A stretch of DNA of 15,330 nucleotides from Thalassiosira profunda (GCA_036939355.1 JALLAP010001424.1:1-15330), one strand, 5' to 3'. Positions 1 through 8,539 are shown, numbered from the stretch's first letter. Notes: generated by a model not told the origin, from the sequence alone. Translations and numbers: made by a program.

Positions 1-3000
1 CAGAATCCCAAGCTCTTCGACGACAACGTCGCCATCATCAAGAAGATGGAGCAGGACCTCGTCGACCGGGGCTTCCTCAAGCGTCCCGTCATCTACTTCG
101 ACGCCTCCGTCGCCGAGGGATTGGGGGAAAGCGAGGTCCAGCGGCTGGGCAAGATTGCCCAGCGGTTCGGGGCCAAGGTGGTGGACGATCCGGCCGAGGT
201 GGCGAACGGGCGGGTTAGCCACATTGTGGCGTATGATGGGGAGGAGCACGATAAGAAGGATGTTATAGCTGAGGAGGAACGACGGGAAAGGGAGCATCTG
301 GAGAGCGAGAAGACCTACCTGAAGACGCTGGCGATCGTCGACGTCCCCGTGGCGGACATCGAGCCGGGCAACGCTTCCGGGAACACCCGCAAAATGGCAC
401 TGGTGCACTGGTGGTACCACCCCTCCTCTTACGACGAGTGGATGGCCGCCGAGGAGGTGGCGGGGGAGGTGGAGGTCGACGACCACCCCGGCATTCCCGG
501 GGGACCGGCCGTGGTGGGGTGCAAGTTTATTAGGGACGTGGAGCGGTTCAACGAGTGGGGCGTCGAGGCCGATTACGCCGTGATGGAGTAGTGAGTTTCG
601 TTTGCGCTCCATTGGGCTGATGGAAGGTTGATCTGGTTGGTTGGCAATGAGCTCACCACGTCGGTACTGTTCGCTTTGCAACAACAGCGAGAGGAAGCTC
701 GCCTACCTCCGAAAGGCCCCCGCCAAGGCCCCCGCCAAATCCTCCAAGAAGGCGGGCAAGTCGGGCAAGCGCCGGTCCAACCGCTCCGCGGCCAAGGAAG
801 AGCCGGCGGACGACCTGTCCACCGCCTCGGAGGGCGAGCCGGCGTCGAAGCGCGCCAAGCTCGACCGGCAGGAGAGCCTCCTGGGCGCCGCCCCGCCGAG
901 CCCGTCGCGCAAGTACGGCCGCAAGTCCTCCCGCGGGGGCAGCCCCCAGTCCAAGCCCGCCGTCGCGGCGCACGTCAAGCCGGCGCGGCAGACGTCCGAC
1001 CGGAGGAAGCCATCGGAGGGCGGGAACGGGGGCATGAACCCTCGTCGCATATTGACGGGATTTCGCGGACCCCGGGGCGAGATCGATCGGAGAACCGTGT
1101 ACGACGGGGCGCTGCGGGTGGAGGGCGCGGCGTACAGGGTGGTGCGCGACGCGCTGGAGGACTACCTTCTGGGGAACGGGACGGCCGAAAAAGGAACGAC
1201 GCCGCCCGCTCTCGGCGCTCGGCAGGAGTGGCGGAAGCTCCTCCCGCCCACGGGGTTCGTGCGTCCTTGCGCCAATACCACTCTGGACAGCGTGACGGTG
1301 ACCGAGCTCACGTTGAAGGAGGTGGAGGTGTTGGTGCCCTCGATTGATGGCATCAGCGAGCCGACAAGGGAGCTGAGGGATGCCACTGTCGCTGTGCACG
1401 TGAGCGTGCCGGTGCTGACGCCGGAGGAAGAGGAGGTCGCTGCGGCCGGAGAGGAGGGTCCCGCGAGCATTCGCGGCGGCGGAGAGGAGGACGAAGCTGC
1501 GCAGGTAGCCGAGGCGGACGCGCCCGCTGCGCAACCTCAAGCAACAGTCGAGCCCGTCGCGGCTGCGGCTACTGAACCTACAGTGAACGAGGAAATTGTC
1601 GCGCAGCCCTCCGCCTCGGAAGGTGTTGTCAATGCTCCTGGTGGTGCTGCGCTGGGAGATGCAGAGACTGCAGAGGTGGCAGCGACCGAAGCGGCGAATG
1701 TTGGGGCCGTGCAGCCTGGTTTGGAAGCTGAAGCAGGGACTTTGCCTTCTGCAGCCGGTGATGTGCGGGAGACAGCTCCTCCGGTTGTGGACAGCAAAAC
1801 GAATCAGGCGCCAGAAGGCAGCGCTCCGACAGCTGCAGCCACGGCTCCTCGGGATACTGAGCCTATGGCAGTTGATGCTCCTGCGGACGAGGAGGGAAAG
1901 GCTCCCAGCGAAGTGCCTATCGAATCCACGGCGCCAGCCGTAGCGCCGGCCGAAGCAGGAGGCTTGGCCCCAGTGGCCCCTGCCGCTGAAGATGTGGCCA
2001 TGGAGGAGCCAACTGCGGCGAGTGCTCCAGCTTCTGACGCTGTCGCTAGTGTCGCAAAAAACGTGCTGCAACGCAGGAACGCGCTGGAGCGCGAGCTGAA
2101 GAAAGAAAAGGAAGTTCGCAACAAGCTTGTCTTACAGATCGGCAACCTTCTTGAAGAGGTTGCCACTCCAGCGCCCGAGGCGATGGAGGCTGCAGTTCCA
2201 GTGCCCACTGCGGCAGTCCCAGCTACCTCTGCAGATGCGAATGTCGAACAGATTGCCAGCGAACCGACTTCCGATGCAGCGCCCCTAGTGTCAGTGCCAG
2301 CTGCAGCTGCGGCGCCTGCTGAGGTGGTCGCGACCTCTGCAGCTCCAGCTCCGGGGGCTCCAACGACCACTCCTGTCGCAGCGCCGACTGAGGTCAAAAT
2401 TGAGTCAAACGTTGAGGCCGCTACCGCTCAACAGCCGAGCAGCGCGCCTGAGTTGGCAGCCATTGCATCGTCTGGTGCCACTCAGCCGACCCCAGGCCAG
2501 GTAGTACCCTTGCCACCGGGCACTCAGCTCTCAAATTCTCTCTACCGACCTGCCCCTGCGCCCTCGGCCGAAGAGGCCAAGACTGTAAACCTGGTACTGC
2601 CATCGTGGTACGATGCCTCGGAACCGTCAGATTTCGAGAAGAGGACGCTGCCAGAATGGTTCAACAACACCGCTCCCCATCGCACTCCGGCCTCCTACAT
2701 TGATGCCAGAGAGAAGATCCTGGACATTGCGAAGAGGAATGCGGGCCAATACATCACGACCACGGCCGTGCGCAGGAGCGTGCTTGGCGATGCCGGGAGT
2801 CTGCTGCGGCTGCACGAGTTCCTCGTGGGCCAAGGCTTGCTGAATTCGGATCGAGTGGGAGAGACGACGCCCAGCGACGCGGTCCTGCGTGGCCTGGGCG
2901 CAACGAGAAAACCGGCAAAGAAGATGCGCTTGCAAACCGAGTGGACAACGGAGCGGATGAAGATCCTCGAGGCGGTGTTGCCTAGTCACGCCAAACAAAC

Positions 3001-3511
3001 GAAGGACGAAGCTCATCCGGATCAGCCGAGCCAAATCATTGTGGATTGGAGCGGGGTCGCTGCTGACGTCGGAGGCGGCGTCACTGCCGCAGACTGCCAG
3101 CGCGCCTTCCTCGAGCCTCCCTCGGAAGAAAGTAGGTTGGCTGCCGATGCATCGAAAGGCAACATGAAGTCCATGCTGTCTGACGTCATAGATGGTGTGC
3201 GCCCTGAAGTTCTGAAGGCGACAATCGATGCGGCGCTTCGGTCGACGCAAGATGTGAGTGAGGCGAGGAAAGCGTGCGTCGTCGCTTTGACTGCCAGCGC
3301 TGCTGCAGGCGAGGGAGCGCGGGCAGAGGCCGAGGTGGAGAGCACGCTCATGGGCATCTTGGACCAGCGCGTGCAGAGGCTGGAGAACAGAGTGGCGCTC
3401 CTGGATGACGTCGAGGCGTTGCTGGAGGCCGAGCGCGTGTCGCTCGAGCTCGAGCGGAGGGACATGTACACGACGAGGTGCCGTCACTGGTTCGGAGATG
3501 GATCTTCTTAG
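1..3511 (+). CDS. SWI3/SMARCC-like subunit of a SWI/SNF chromatin-remodelling complex (5' partial, two exons)
   Basis: Exons are 1-590 and 652-3511; the reading frame is already open at base 1, so the N-terminus lies outside. About 1149 residues are visible. SMARCC/SWI3 proteins are scaffold subunits of nuclear SWI/SNF remodellers. In order I see: the SMARCC N-terminal module (VHWWYHPSSYDEWM and FNEWGVEADY, both close to animal SMARCC); a Lys/Arg/Ser-rich basic stretch; a very long Ala/Pro/Glu-rich linker (about 1430-2570 nt) holding one short coiled coil (ERELKKEKEVRNKL); a SWIRM domain at about residues 842-933 (LPSWYD, LPEWFN, TAVRRS, LLRLHEFL); a SANT domain (W-x2-ERM-x2-LEAVL, about 957-1020); and a C-terminal leucine-zipper-like SWIRM-associated helix (QRVQRLENRVALL). 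The linker is much longer than in animal SMARCC. The gene ends 69 bp from the convergent LRR gene. The family call is firm; the exact N-terminus is unknown. Confidence 0.9.
591..651 (+). other. Spliceosomal intron of the SMARCC-like gene
   Basis: A 61-nt intron with donor GTGAGT at 591 and acceptor CAATGAG ending at 651. A branch-point-like CTGAT lies at 617-621. Exon 1 ends with TA and exon 2 begins with C, giving TAC (Tyr), so splicing avoids the TAG at 589-591 and joins VMEY to SPRRYC in frame. The two flanking ORFs carry the N-terminal and the SWIRM/SANT parts of a single known architecture, which is independent support for the join. Confidence 0.85.
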
Positions 3512-3580
3512 CTTAATTCATAAATCTGTAGTGCATATCAGATAAATGAATGCACTGGATTATTGCCTCCCTCCCAGCCA
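3512..3580. terminator. Convergent 3' gap with an inverted repeat, possible shared 3'-end region
   Basis: This short AT-rich gap separates the stop codons of the SMARCC-like gene (+) and LRR gene 1 (-). AGTGCAT at 3530-3536 and ATGCACT at 3550-3556 form a perfect 7-bp inverted repeat with a 13-nt loop. AATAAA-like ATAAA motifs occur at about 3520 and 3543. A role in 3'-end formation for both genes is inferred from position only. Confidence 0.35.
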
Positions 3581-4987
3581 CTACCAATTAGAGGACATGT
3601 CGTCGTCGTCGTTTTCGTGGTCGTCCTCGCTGGCCTCGCTGTCGTCGTCGGTGTCGTCGTCGTCATTGCCTTTCTCTTCCAAATACTCCAAGACGGCCGG
3701 AATGATGACGTTCATATCACCGCCGCTGTTTCGACGGATTGTCTGCCTGGCTTGTGCATCCCGCTCGTTGCCATTGTTGCTTCTCCAGATTGCAAGCTCA
3801 ATCATCGTCGTCACGTCCAACCGATCGTAGTAGGCGAACCATTCTCGGATCAATGCGATTTTCTGCCCCTCTGTCAGCCGACGGCGGCCAAGGATTTCGT
3901 TCACCTTTCCCCGGGCCTGTGCAAGCTGGCTCGGGCTCCTGTACTGCATCCACTTGGAGACAACCATCTGCCACTCCTCAGGCACAGGCATTGTTGTCCT
4001 CATCAAGGACAAGGAGTGTAATTTCCCTGTCCTCATTAACTGGCAGGTGGAACGCCCGATGTCAATGGCAAAGGCAACGGGAGGAATGTTTATGCGTTCC
4101 AAAGTATCGCAGCCGCAGAATGCATCATCTGCAATGCATAGGACCCCCTCGCAGAGTGTCACCTCTACCAGACTTGTGCATTCCTCAAACGCAGACTCAT
4201 CAATCAACGTGACCGATGAGGGGATGGTGATGCGTCTCAACGACTCGCAATCCCGGTATGCCCATGCCCCGATCGTACGAAGCCCCTCTTGTAGCTCTGC
4301 GTTAGTCAACTGGTCGCAACCACCAAATGCACTTCCTCCAACCTTCAATGTAGTCGAGGGGATGTTGATACGGGGCAGAGATGTGCAATGGCTGAATGCA
4401 TAAGCGCCAATACACTGCAGTCCCTCATTCAGCTCCACCTCCAGCAACCTGCTGCAGCAATGAAAAGCCATGTATTCGATGCCAGCGACAGATGATGGAA
4501 TGGTGATCCGCCCCAAAGCTCTGCAGCCCTTGAATGAATACTTTCTAATGCGTGCTGTCCCCTCACCAAGCTCCACCTCTGTCAAATTCTCGCAATCTTC
4601 AAATGCAGATTCTTCTATTTCGACCACAGATGATGGGATGGTTACGCTTGTCAGCGCCTCGCAACCCAAGAAAGCCCTCTCCCCGATCTTTGTCACATTG
4701 CTCAGATCAATCTCCCTCAATCTCTCGCAGCGGAAGAATGCTTCCATGCCAATCTCCACCGCGGGGGCGGAGGTCCAACGTATTTGCTCGAGCGAGCGAC
4801 AACTATCAAATGCTCCCTGGCCGATGGTTGTAACATTGTTCAAGTCGACCGCCCTCAATTCTTCATCACAATCAATAAAGGCCCCGGCTGGAATTGTTGT
4901 GACGTCCGACGCCACCCGGATATGGCTGGCACTGCGGTGCCGTTCCTGGACTGCCCCACCGTCGTATTCGACCCACTCCTCCTCCTC

Positions 4988-5024
<37 letters not shown>

Positions 5025-5029
5025 ATCAT
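3581..5029 (-). CDS. BspA-like leucine-rich repeat (LRR_5) protein, copy 1
   Basis: A 482-residue protein with no signal peptide. I chose the ATG at 5029 (MMQQ) because an indel between the two paralogues changes the frame upstream of it, while the sequence is collinear downstream. Order of parts: a run of 11 Gln and 5 Glu, WVEYDGG, then 12 repeats of about 22 residues with the pattern AF-x2-C-x2-L...IPSSV-x2-I (about residues 40-325), which is the BspA-like LRR_5 pattern. A conserved C-terminal segment follows (about 347-450; SKWMQYRSPSQLAQA, LIREWFAYYDR, ELAIW, GDMNVIIPAVLEYL), and then a very acidic Asp/Glu/Ser tail (451-482) that copy 2 lacks. LRR_5 repeats normally make a protein-binding solenoid; the partner is unknown. 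The frame also stays open upstream to 5185, so a longer start is possible but unlikely. Confidence 0.85.
3599..3671 (-). repeat. Asp/Glu codon-rich simple repeat encoding the acidic tail of LRR protein 1
   Basis: On the plus strand this is a run of imperfect CGT/CGTCGT units, read on the minus strand as GAC/GAT/GAG codons for the acidic C-terminal tail. LRR gene 2 has no counterpart: it ends shortly after the conserved IIP.VL segment with GQRSLS. Confidence 0.8.
4976..5023 (-). repeat. CAG/GAG codon microsatellite at the start of LRR gene 1
   Basis: On the minus strand, 11 CAG codons (4991-5023, Gln) are followed by 5 GAG codons (4976-4990, Glu) directly after the MM start. At the same place the paralogue has one CAG and ten GAG codons, so the tract has changed in both length and composition since the duplication. 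Confidence 0.95.
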
Positions 5030-5401
5030 TGCTGTGTGTGCGGCGCGAGGTGCACCAACTTGATATTGACCTCCTCTGAGGTGCCCGCCTTTCTGGCTCT
5101 CCCGTAAAAATAGCGGCAGTGAAGCGATGTCCGACGACCCCGGTGGCGACCCCGTGCCGATCCTTGGTGGCGGCCCGCCCAGCACCCAGCCGCTCCCACG
5201 GGGACGGGGTCAGCGCTGCTCTTTGGTGAAAAGAGAGCCAGCGAAACCTTCGCATCCAGGGGTAAGCAAATGACACTAGGTTCACTTGGTTCATTACGTA
5301 ACCACTTTTGTATCTATCTATGTAGAACCCTCAAAATAAAAATATCTGTTTCACAGAGCCTATTCGTAAACCAGCTGAAACCAGGACTCACAATAATTGT
5401 C
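5030..5401. promoter_or_regulatory. Divergent intergenic region between LRR gene 1 and the phosphoesterase
   Basis: These 372 bp separate the two start codons. The part next to the LRR gene (5030 to about 5262) is visibly similar to 8105-8338 upstream of LRR gene 2, but with scattered indels that break any shared frame, so it reads as conserved 5' leader or promoter and not as coding. The outer part (about 5262-5370) is repeat copy A and also lies directly upstream of the phosphoesterase start, so it may serve both genes. I see no clear TATA box. Confidence 0.5.
5262..5370. repeat. Repeat copy A (upstream of LRR gene 1 and of the phosphoesterase)
   Basis: It begins TAAGCAAATGACACTAGG, continues with TTCACTTGGTTCATTACG, and ends near TTTCACAGAGCCTATTCG. 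Copies B (6621) and C (8337) share the same order of words in the same orientation. A and B match most closely in the first 37 nt. The middle is AT-rich and divergent. Confidence 0.75.
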
Positions 5402-6565
5402 ATGCGGCGACGAACCTCTCCCCCATCGACAAGTGCTCCTGTCAAGGGTGCCGCTGGCAATGTCAGAAGCTCGTGCAAAGAAAGGGCTAGTAGGACAATG
5501 TATGGAGCGAGCAAAGTCAGCGCGTTGAGAACGGCGACGACCGTCATCTTCTCGATTGCCCTCCTCCAGGCGCTCGCCATCGTCGCGCTGCACCGGACCT
5601 TCCCCGCGGTCCCGTCGATCAGCCGGTCCGCGCTGGAGAGCCTCTTGGTGCCCCTGCTCCCGCTCGCGCGGAGCGGCGGCAGATTCAGAGCGACAATATT
5701 CCGGCGCAAATGGCTCTTTTGGCCGCTGACCCGGGCGCGACGGTGGCTGCTCCGGGTTCGCGCTCGCGTCGCGAGGGTTCGGCCGAGCGTTTTATATGTC
5801 AACGCGACGGACGGCACGTTCGAACGTGTTTTGGCGTCGGACTTGCCTTCCCAATCTGCATCGGCCGTCAGGTACGTGGCCGTGTCTGACACGCACCTCT
5901 TGCACGACGACTTAGCGCTGCCGCCGGGAGACGTTTTGATTCACTGCGGCGATATTTTGGTAGAGGATCGAGGAGGCGCCGGCTCGAGCACCCGGGGGGA
6001 GGCCCTGCTCGAATCGTTCAACGCGTGGCTTGGGCAGCACGGCGAAGTGTTCCGCCACAGATTGGTCACAGGAGGCAACCACGATCGGACTCTGCATGAT
6101 CTGGGCACGGCATCCGCCCGGAAACTGCTCGACAACGGAACGTACATGAATGACGAATCAATCCACTTGAGTTTCGGCGATGGTCGCGGAGGGGGGTCGT
6201 CCCATCACATCTACGCCAGTGCTGCATCTCGAGGAAACCATGCGGGAGGCAACGATGCATTTCAATACACATCGGACGACGCTGCCGAAGCCACGTGGGC
6301 GAAGGTTCCATCCGGGGTCGACGTCCTTGTCACGCACGGCCCGCCGAATGGCATATTGGACGGTCCGGAGAGCAATGCAGGATGCCCGGTACTGCTCCGC
6401 CGCGTTCGGGAGGGCATCAAGCCGAAGGTGCACGTGTTCGGGCATTGGCACGACTCTCCCGGCTCCACAAAGGTGGGCGAAACCGTGCACATCAATGCTG
6501 CAACGGTGGATTTCGATTACGCAGCATCGAATTCTCCTGTGGTGTTTGATCTGGTGTTGGGTTGA
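5402..6565 (+). CDS. Calcineurin-like metallophosphoesterase, MPPED type, membrane-anchored
   Basis: A 387-residue protein. Metallophosphoesterases hydrolyse phosphoester bonds with two metal ions, and the MPPED subgroup includes cyclic-nucleotide phosphodiesterases. All metal-site motifs are visible: D163-T-H165 (VSDTH), G183-D184 (LIHCGD), G225-N-H-D228, H312 (THGPP) and G347-H-W-H350. FNAWLG, THGPPNGILD and VHVFGHWH follow the MPPED pattern. Residues about 44-64 (VIFSIALLQALAIVALH) form one hydrophobic segment after a basic N-terminus, which suggests a type II anchor with a lumenal or extracellular catalytic domain. I chose the ATG at 5402; the open frame reaches 5270, but that part lies inside repeat copy A. 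ATG at 5498 (MYGAS) is an alternative. Substrate is unknown. Repeat copies A and B flank the gene. Confidence 0.87.
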   Translation: MRRRTSPPSTSAPVKGAAGNVRSSCKERASRTMYGASKVSALRTATTVIFSIALLQALAIVALHRTFPAVPSISRSALESLLVPLLPLARSGGRFRATIFRRKWLFWPLTRARRWLLRVRARVARVRPSVLYVNATDGTFERVLASDLPSQSASAVRYVAVSDTHLLHDDLALPPGDVLIHCGDILVEDRGGAGSSTRGEALLESFNAWLGQHGEVFRHRLVTGGNHDRTLHDLGTASARKLLDNGTYMNDESIHLSFGDGRGGGSSHHIYASAASRGNHAGGNDAFQYTSDDAAEATWAKVPSGVDVLVTHGPPNGILDGPESNAGCPVLLRRVREGIKPKVHVFGHWHDSPGSTKVGETVHINAATVDFDYAASNSPVVFDLVLG

Positions 6566-6764
6566 AAGTTGAAAATGATGCATTCTATCTGTACTCTATT
6601 GTCATTTAATTATGAGAGGAGGTAAACAAATGACACTAGGTTCACTTAGTTCATTACGATACGTAGTCAGATTTTCCCTAAAAAGAAAAATATCCATTTC
6701 ACAGAGCGCTATTCCTCAACGCGAGACAAACAAGACAAAAGACGCCTTCCCTTGAAGGCATCCG
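6566..6764. other. Convergent gap between the phosphoesterase and LRR gene 2
   Basis: About 55 bp of AT-rich sequence after the phosphoesterase stop, with AATGATGCATTC and ATTTAATTATG, probably holds its 3'-end signals. It is followed by repeat copy B and then by the 3' end of LRR gene 2. No further gene is visible. Confidence 0.5.
6621..6735. repeat. Repeat copy B (between the phosphoesterase and LRR gene 2)
   Basis: It starts TAAACAAATGACACTAGG, continues TTCACTTAGTTCATTACG, and contains ATTTCACAGAGCGCTATTC and GAGACAAACAAGAC. Its first part matches copy A best, while its end (CTATTC.TC..AACGC.AGACAA) matches copy C best. Unlike A and C it lies at the 3' side of an LRR gene, where a 5' leader sequence would not be expected. 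Confidence 0.75.
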
Positions 6765-8104
6765 CTACGACAGGGAGCGCTGCCCCTCAAGGAACCGCAA
6801 GACGCCTGGAATGATGACGTTCATATCGCCGCCGCTGTTTTGACGGCGTGTCTGCCTGGCTTGGCCATCCCGCTCGTTGCCATCCATATTGACCCTCCAG
6901 ATTGCAAGCTCGAGCATTGTCGTCACATCCAACCGATCGTAGTAGGCGAACCATTCTCGAATCAATACGATTTTCTGTCCCTCTGTCAGCCGACGGCCGA
7001 GGATTTCGTCCACCTTTGCCTCGGCCTGTGCAAGCTGGCTCGGACTTCTGTACTGCAACCACTTGGAGACGATCAGCTTCCTTCCCCGTGCGCCAGTAGG
7101 CATTGTTGCTCTCAATAATTGGCAGCGCGGACCTTCTTCGAAATCAACCACCAATGCAACGGGAGGAATGTTGATGCGTGTCAAAGTGTAGCAGCCGCCG
7201 AAGGCATCGGATCCAATGAAATAGACCCCCTCGCGCAGTGTCACCTCTACAAGACTTGGGCATTCCTCAAACGCAGATTCATCAATCAACGTGACCGAGG
7301 AGGGGATGGTGATGCGCTCCACCGAACGGCAATTCTGGAATGCCGCTGCCCCAATCATCTGCAGTCCCTCCTGGAACTCAGCGGACCGCAACTGATCACA
7401 GTAAGCAAATGCATTTTCCCCGATTTCTGCCGTTGTCGAGGGGATGCTGATGCGGCGCAGCGATGTGCAATGGTCGAATGCAGAGTCGCCAATACACTGC
7501 AGCCCCTCATTCAGCTCCACCTCTAGCAAACTCTGCAACCATGAAATGCCTCATCTCCCACGTCGGTAGCAGACGCTGGAACTCTGATCCGAACCAAACT
7601 GCGGCAAATGCGAAATGCCCCCTTTCCAATGCGTTTTATCCCATCACAGAGCTTCACATCCACCAAACTTTTGCAGTGTTGAAATGCACCTGCACCAACC
7701 AACTTGACAGATGATGGGATTGTCACGCGCTCCAGCGAGTTGCAACCCTCAAATGCGCACGACCAGAATTCCCCCTCTCCAATCTTTGTTACATTGCTGA
7801 CATCGACCTCCCTCAAACTCCTGCAAAACACAAATGCCCATGCGCCGATCTCGACCGCGGAGGTGGGCCAAATCACGCGCTCCAGCAAGCGGCATCCATT
7901 GAATGCATTGTGGGAGATGGCGGTGACATTGTTCAGATCCACAGTCCTCAAATTCTGACAGCGATGAAAGGCCCCTACCGGAATCACTCTCACGCCCGAC
8001 GCCACCCGGATATGGCTGGCACTGCTGTGCCATTCTTGGACCACCCCACCGTCGTATTCGACCCACTCCTCCTCCTCCTCCTCCTCCTCCTCCTCCTGCA
8101 TCAT
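6765..8104 (-). CDS. BspA-like LRR_5 protein, copy 2, split by a frameshift
   Basis: A paralogue of the gene at 3581-5029. The ATG at 8104 (MMQ, ten Glu, WVEYDGG) opens a frame that stops at 7523. The remainder of the same protein continues in another frame from about 7538 to 6765. The break is in LRR 7: the upstream frame reads FHGCRVC-stop while the downstream frame reads SLLEVELNEGLQCIG, which in copy 1 follows AFHCCSR directly. One base missing near 7531-7534 explains this; no intron fits. Twelve LRR_5 repeats can be counted across both parts, and the C-terminal segment (SKWLQYRSPSQLAQA, IREWFAYYDR, ELAIW, GDMNVIIPGVL) is intact with no other stop. Repeat 4 also carries an extra AFEGC. 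The clean reading on both sides suggests a recent loss or a sequencing error; it could be a young pseudogene. Confidence 0.8.
8066..8098 (-). repeat. GAG codon microsatellite at the start of LRR gene 2
   Basis: Ten GAG codons (8066-8095) plus one CAG (8096-8098) encode Q-E10 just after the MM start. This is the counterpart of the CAG/GAG tract of copy 1. Confidence 0.93.
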
Positions 8105-8336
8105 TGCTGTGTGTGCAGCGCGAGGTGCACCAAGTTGTTGACCTCCGAGGTGCCCGCCTTCTGGCTCTCCCGTAAAAATCGCGGCAGTGAAAAAGGCGAT
8201 GTCCGACGACCCCCCGGGTGGCACCCCCGTGCCGATCCTGGGCCCACCCAGCACCCAGCCCACTCCCCACGCGCTCACGCGGTCAGCGCTGCAGCAGCTG
8301 GCTTGGCAAAGCTGCCGCACTCTCTCAATCCAGGGA

Positions 8337-8460
8337 TAAACAAATGACACTCAGGTATTGTCTAAGTAAGTACTATCATACCTAGTTCATCACTTTTTAA
8401 CTTCACATAAAAAGTATCAATTTCGAAGAGCCTATTCTTCGCAACGCTAGACAAGACACA
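8337..8460. repeat. Repeat copy C (upstream of LRR gene 2)
   Basis: It begins TAAACAAATGACACTCAGG, has a longer divergent middle (AAGTAAGTACTATCATACC), then AGTTCATCAC, and ends near GAGCCTATTCTTCGCAACG and CTAGACAAGAC. It is the same family as copies A and B and sits at the same distance from the LRR start as copy A. Confidence 0.7.
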
Positions 8461-8509
8461 TACAAGACCTTCACCCTTCCCTTCACCTCACCCCCTTCAC
8501 CTCAAAGCA

Positions 8510-8539
8510 ATGCCAAGGCCTCGTCGGCGGCCATCATAG
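8510..8539 (+). other. Possible short upstream ORF (MPRPRRRPS) before the AT-hook gene
   Basis: ATG at 8510, nine codons rich in Arg and Pro, then TAG at 8537-8539. It would be a uORF only if the transcript of the gene at 8744 starts upstream of 8510, which the sequence cannot show. Small ORFs of this size are common by chance. Confidence 0.2.

Noticed and set aside
628..1347. Plus-strand frame overlapping the start of SMARCC exon 2
   Set aside because: Arg/Gly/Pro-rich shadow frame with no domain; the spliced SMARCC frame explains the region.
653..2071. Long minus-strand open frame opposite the SMARCC-like exon 2
   Set aside because: Arg/Cys/Ser/His-rich product with no domain, and it mirrors a well-supported plus-strand gene in GC-rich DNA.
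4976..5023. Plus-strand poly-Leu/Cys frames over the triplet repeat
   Set aside because: They are other-frame readings of the CAG/GAG tract of LRR gene 1.
5030..5185. N-terminal extension of LRR protein 1 from 5185
   Set aside because: The homologous stretch of copy 2 is read in a different frame because of indels, so it is not conserved as protein.
5270..5401. N-terminal extension of the phosphoesterase from ATG 5270
   Set aside because: It lies inside repeat copy A, shared with noncoding copies B and C, and ATG 5402 leads straight into the anchor.
5262..6735. A and B as terminal repeats of a retroelement or DNA transposon
   Set aside because: No transposase, integrase or reverse transcriptase lies between them, I found no terminal inverted repeats or target-site duplication, and copy C lies outside the pair.
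7523..7540. An intron bridging the two parts of LRR gene 2
   Set aside because: The only GT...AG pair at the join is about 9 nt long, far too short, and the paralogue has no intron here.
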